Assembly (NCBI GenBank): GCA_003152255.1
Contig: PLZT01000230.1
Span: 1-8,339 of the forward strand
Source: Methylocystaceae bacterium
GTDB lineage: Bacteria; Pseudomonadota; Alphaproteobacteria; Rhizobiales; Beijerinckiaceae
Direction: 5' to 3'
DNA: 8,339 bases
Below, one piece after another: positions 6,326 through 8,339 of the stretch. The notes under the pieces were generated by a model. The model ran no database searches. It was not told where the DNA came from and saw nothing but the letters and a program-made list of their open reading frames with translations. Numbering within the stretch: position 1 is the first letter of the stretch; the number at the start of each line of letters is the position of its first letter. The position numbers were made by a program, and so were the translations under genes.

Positions 6326-6361
6326 TGATCCGAGGTTTGCGTGCTTAGCTCCGTCGGATCA
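6326..6361. repeat. Perfect 8-bp inverted repeat in the 3' region of the 54-aa gene
   Basis: TGATCCGA (6326-6333) and TCGGATCA (6354-6361) are exact reverse complements with 20 bases between. They lie between the stop codon at 6374 and the terminator hairpin starting at 6319, so the transcript would carry two successive 3' hairpins. This could protect the mRNA from 3' exonucleases or form part of a small RNA released from the 3' end. Confidence 0.55.
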
Positions 6362-6373
6362 TATAAAGGCTGA

Positions 6374-6538
6374 TTAGAAGAACAGGCCGAGGCAGCCGCC
6401 GGCCAGAGCGCCGACGACGCCAGCCGAGGCGATGTTGGCGATGCCGCCGAGCGCCCAAGAGGCGATGCCGCCGAGAACCAGCGCGCCGACGCCAGCGAAG
6501 ATGTAGGTGTTCGTGGTGACTTCGAGTTCCTTAGCCAT
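6374..6538 (-). CDS. Small Gly/Ala-rich hydrophobic peptide with a long small-xxx-small zipper (54 aa)
   Basis: The ATG at 6538 is preceded by GAGGAGAG, with AGGAG (6550-6546) seven bases upstream, and the frame ends with TAA at 6376-6374. The first 12 residues (MAKELEVTTNTY) are polar; residues 13-54 are almost entirely hydrophobic or glycine, with 11 Gly and 10 Ala overall. Positions 15, 19, 23, 27, 31, 35, 39, 43, 47 and 51 are A, A, G, S, G, N, A, G, G, G, an unbroken small-residue register of the glycine-zipper type. It could form two short membrane helices with Asn35 near the turn, or an oligomer. All 11 Gly codons are GGC and all Ile codons ATC; its TAA stop differs from the TGA of every other complete gene here. 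With the strong terminator, this suggests high expression. I do not recognise the family. ATP synthase subunit c-like packing or a bacteriocin-like peptide are analogies only: there is no conserved c-subunit carboxylate in the helices and no typical double-glycine leader. Confidence 0.83.
   Translation of the reverse strand: MAKELEVTTNTYIFAGVGALVLGGIASWALGGIANIASAGVVGALAGGCLGLFF
6437..6475 (-). repeat. 15-bp direct repeat inside the 54-aa gene
   Basis: GGCGATGCCGCCGAG occurs at 6437-6451 and again at 6461-6475 (plus-strand reading), 24 bases apart. On the coding strand each copy encodes Leu-Gly-Gly-Ile-Ala, at residues 30-34 and 22-26. The 8-residue spacing keeps the four-residue small-amino-acid register, consistent with a short in-frame tandem duplication. 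Confidence 0.75.
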
Positions 6539-6638
6539 GGTTTCTCTCCTCTTTTATTTTAATTAGCGAGAGCTTCGCGCCTTATCGTTAGGTGGTTGTG
6601 GCGCTTTCCGCTCCTTGCCCTTTGGGCCGTGTCTTTGG

Positions 6639-6689
6639 TGGACAGGCGAGAAGTTAGCACAAATGCGGCTTCTGTCCAGATGTTTGTGC
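6639..6689. repeat. Two interleaved 7-bp inverted repeats (pseudoknot order) upstream of the 54-aa gene
   Basis: TGGACAG (6639-6645) pairs with CTGTCCA (6672-6678), and GCACAAA (6657-6663) pairs with TTTGTGC (6683-6689). The order A-B-A'-B' with linkers of 11, 8 and 4 bases is that of an H-type pseudoknot if transcribed. As DNA they could be two overlapping operators, with half-site centres 33 and 26 bases apart. They lie about 100-150 bases upstream of the small gene and 210-260 upstream of the ABC gene. Confidence 0.4.
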
Positions 6690-6704
6690 GACCATTTGTC
6701 GCGC
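6686..6704. repeat. Hairpin adjoining the interleaved repeats
   Basis: GTGCGAC (6686-6692) can pair with GTCGCGC (6698-6704) across a 5-base loop, seven pairs including one G-T. It shares bases 6686-6689 with the second inverted repeat, so the two pairings would exclude each other in RNA. No T-tract follows. Confidence 0.4.
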
Positions 6705-6900
6705 CCCGCGCGCAGGCCCATTCCTTCCTAAAATCCAATCATTTCCGTGACTGGAAGGCGCCGCGGCCAACCCAATGCGACCGCGCCGAGAAAATTATTT
6801 TCGCGTTCGGGCCGCGCGAACCCCGGTCTAGTCGCGTTTTTTCGAGCCGATTCTCGCCTTCCGTGTCGCGCCGCGGGCGTTTGAGCGCTATAGCGAGGCC

Positions 6901-8339
6901 ATGACCGACCAAGCGCCCAACGAATCACGCCGGGGCTTTGGCGCCACGATGGCGCCGCTGCGTCCGCTGCTGCCCTACGCCCTGCGCCAATACAAGACCA
7001 TCGCGCTGGCCTTCCTGGCGCTATTGGCGGCCGCGGGCGCCACATTGACGCTCCCCGTCGCCGTGCGCGGGATGATCGATCACGGTTTTTCGCAAGACAG
7101 CGCCGGCGGCGTCAACGCGGGCTTCGGCGAGTTGATCGCCGTTGTGGCGGCGCTCGCCCTCGCCTCGGGCTCGCGCTACTATCTCGTGACGACGCTCGGC
7201 GAGCGGGTCGTCGCCGATTTGCGCGGCGATCTTTTTCGCCATCTCACGGCGCTCGACGCGCATTTTTACGATAGCGCCAAAACCGGCGAACTATTGTCCC
7301 GCCTCACTTCCGACACGACCCAGCTAAAGGCGGCGTTTGGAAGCTCGGCCTCGGTCGCCCTGCGCAATCTGTTCATGTTCATCGGCGCCATCGTCATGAT
7401 GATCGTGTCGAGTCCGAAACTGTCAGGCGTCGCGCTGGCGGCGATCCCGCTGATCGTCGCGCCCTTGATCATGTCCGGGCGCGCGGTGCGGGGGCGCTCC
7501 CGCCTCGCGCAGGACGCGCTGGCGCACGCCTCCGCCTTCGCGGGCGAAAATCTTTCCGCCGTCCGCACGATGCAGGCTTGCGGCGCGCAGTCCTCGGTGG
7601 TCGCGCGGTTCAAAGCGGCGGCCGACGGCGTTTACGACGCCGCGCGCGAGGCGACGCGACTGCGCGCCTTTGTCACCGCCGGCGCGATTTTTCTGGTCTT
7701 CTCCAGCGTCGTCGCGGTGCTTTGGCTCGGCGCCCAGGATGTGCTGGCGGGCCGCATGACCTCCGGTCTGCTGTCGCAGTTCGTGCTTTACGCCGTGCTG
7801 GGCGCGAGTTCGCTCGGCGAACTGTCGCAGGTATGGAGCGAAGCCGCGGCGGCGGCCGGCGCGGCGGGCAGGATCGGCGAAATACTCGCCATCAAGCCCA
7901 AAATCGCGGCGCCGGCGAAACCCAAGACGCTGAAGGAGCCGGTGGCGGGGCGCATCGTTTTCGACAAGGTGTCTTTCGGCTATGCGGGCGCGGAGGGCGC
8001 CGCGGCGCTCGCGGGCGTCGATCTCGTCGTGGAGCCCGGCGAGCGGGTCGCGCTGGTCGGGCCCTCCGGCGCCGGCAAATCGACGATGTTTCAGTTGTTG
8101 CTGCGCTTTTACGACGTCGACGGCGGCGCCGTGTCGATCGACGGCGTGGACGTGCGCGATCTCGATCCCGCCCTGCTGCGCCGCGCCATCGCCCTCGCTC
8201 CGCAGGACCCGGTGATTTTCGGCGCGAGCGTCTCGGAAAACATCGCCTATGGACGCGAGAACACGCCGCGCCGCGAGATCGAAGCCGCCGCGCGGCGCGC
8301 GCAGGCGCACGACTTCATCGCCGCCTTGCCGCAAGGCTA
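6901..8339 (+). CDS. MsbA-like ABC exporter, transmembrane domain fused to ATPase, N-terminal 479 residues (runs off right edge)
   Basis: The frame from the ATG at 6901 stays open to the window end; about 120 more residues are expected for this family. The membrane domain spans about residues 25-300, with helices near 36-57, 75-95, 150-170, 174-192, 262-282 and 285-302. It carries family marks such as [19 protein letters not shown] from residue 121. The nucleotide-binding domain begins near 355 ([10 protein letters not shown]), with Walker [10 protein letters not shown] at 387-395 (Lys393) and the Q-loop LAPQDPVIF with Gln435. Signature motif, Walker B and H-loop lie beyond the edge. The type I exporter half-transporter works as a homodimer and pumps lipids, drugs or other hydrophobic molecules out of the inner leaflet; substrate is unknown. 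It most resembles the MsbA-related proteins common in Alphaproteobacteria. The ribosome binding site is weak (GCGAGG close to the ATG), and the frame continues open upstream, so the exact start is less certain. Confidence 0.92.
   Translation, partial: MTDQAPNESRRGFGATMAPLRPLLPYALRQYKTIALAFLALLAAAGATLTLPVAVRGMIDHGFSQDSAGGVNAGFGELIAVVAALALASGSRYYLVTTLGERVVADLRGDLFRHLTALDAHFYDSAKTGELLSRLTSDTTQLKAAFGSSASVALRNLFMFIGAIVMMIVSSPKLSGVALAAIPLIVAPLIMSGRAVRGRSRLAQDALAHASAFAGENLSAVRTMQACGAQSSVVARFKAAADGVYDAAREATRLRAFVTAGAIFLVFSSVVAVLWLGAQDVLAGRMTSGLLSQFVLYAVLGASSLGELSQVWSEAAAAAGAAGRIGEILAIKPKIAAPAKPKTLKEPVAGRIVFDKVSFGYAGAEGAAALAGVDLVVEPGERVALVGPSGAGKSTMFQLLLRFYDVDGGAVSIDGVDVRDLDPALLRRAIALAPQDPVIFGASVSENIAYGRENTPRREIEAAARRAQAHDFIAALPQG

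Larger units (their letters stand above)
6539..6900. other. Divergent intergenic region (362 bases) between the 54-aa gene and the ABC exporter gene
   Basis: I see no convincing gene here; the frames that are open lack ribosome binding sites or protein-like composition. The part next to the small gene is less GC-rich than the rest of the window (an A/T run at 6550-6565), and includes its ribosome binding site. The middle holds the interleaved inverted repeats at 6639-6689 and a hairpin at 6686-6704. An AT-rich palindrome GAAAAT-T-ATTTTC lies at 6791-6803. Promoters for both flanking genes must lie here or close by, but I could not identify convincing -35/-10 pairs. Confidence 0.6.

Noticed and set aside
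6374..6538. Identification of the 54-aa peptide as ATP synthase subunit c or a class II bacteriocin
   Set aside because: No acidic residue lies in the helices and there is no polar-loop motif of subunit c; no double-glycine leader is present and the Gly-Gly pairs lie inside the hydrophobic part. Only the glycine-zipper packing is shared.
6596..6904. 102-residue plus-strand frame in the divergent gap
   Set aside because: No ribosome binding site, arginine- and serine-rich product, and it overlaps the exporter start; treated as non-coding.
7423..8334. 303-residue minus-strand frame over the ABC exporter
   Set aside because: Antisense shadow of Walker A- and Q-loop-bearing sequence; composition is dominated by Arg, Ala, Gly and His.

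Overview
The window is a GC-rich stretch of what looks like an alphaproteobacterial chromosome, probably Hyphomicrobiales (Rhizobiales). The best marker is a complete DUF1013/TrcR-type protein, a family I know from Alphaproteobacteria. The codon use (strong GGC, CTC, ATC and GCG preference, mostly TGA stops) fits this. A methylotroph-related genus such as Methylocystis or a relative is possible but only a guess. I see no insertion sequence, integrase, CRISPR array, tRNA or rRNA; most of the window reads as ordinary chromosome.

Left part (1-2076, all minus strand): the N-terminal 205 residues of an exported DUF1254 protein run off the left edge. Upstream of it are a 143-residue ion-channel-like membrane protein and an N-acetylmuramoyl-L-alanine amidase with a peptidoglycan-binding domain. 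Amidase and channel are 53 bases apart and probably co-transcribed.

Middle (2077-6168, plus strand): a divergent 170-base gap containing a long stem-loop leads into a 67-residue Tat-type proline-rich exported peptide. A polytopic membrane protein with histidines in its helices follows 25 bases later. After a possible terminator and a candidate promoter come trcR and, 64 bases on, an AMP-forming acyl-CoA synthetase that starts with TTG.

Right part (6169-8339): the notable item is a 54-residue gene on the minus strand (6374-6538), below usual ORF length cut-offs. It encodes a very hydrophobic Gly/Ala-rich peptide with a small residue at every fourth position over ten steps. It has a strong ribosome binding site, near-uniform preferred codons, a TAA stop unlike its neighbours and a textbook intrinsic terminator, which together suggest high expression. 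Its 362-base upstream region holds two interleaved inverted repeats in pseudoknot order. The window ends inside an MsbA-like ABC exporter gene on the plus strand.

The best candidate for something undescribed is this small glycine-zipper membrane peptide with its structured flanks. The second is the pair formed by the Tat-type proline-rich peptide and the histidine-bearing membrane protein. Functions for both are unknown from sequence alone.
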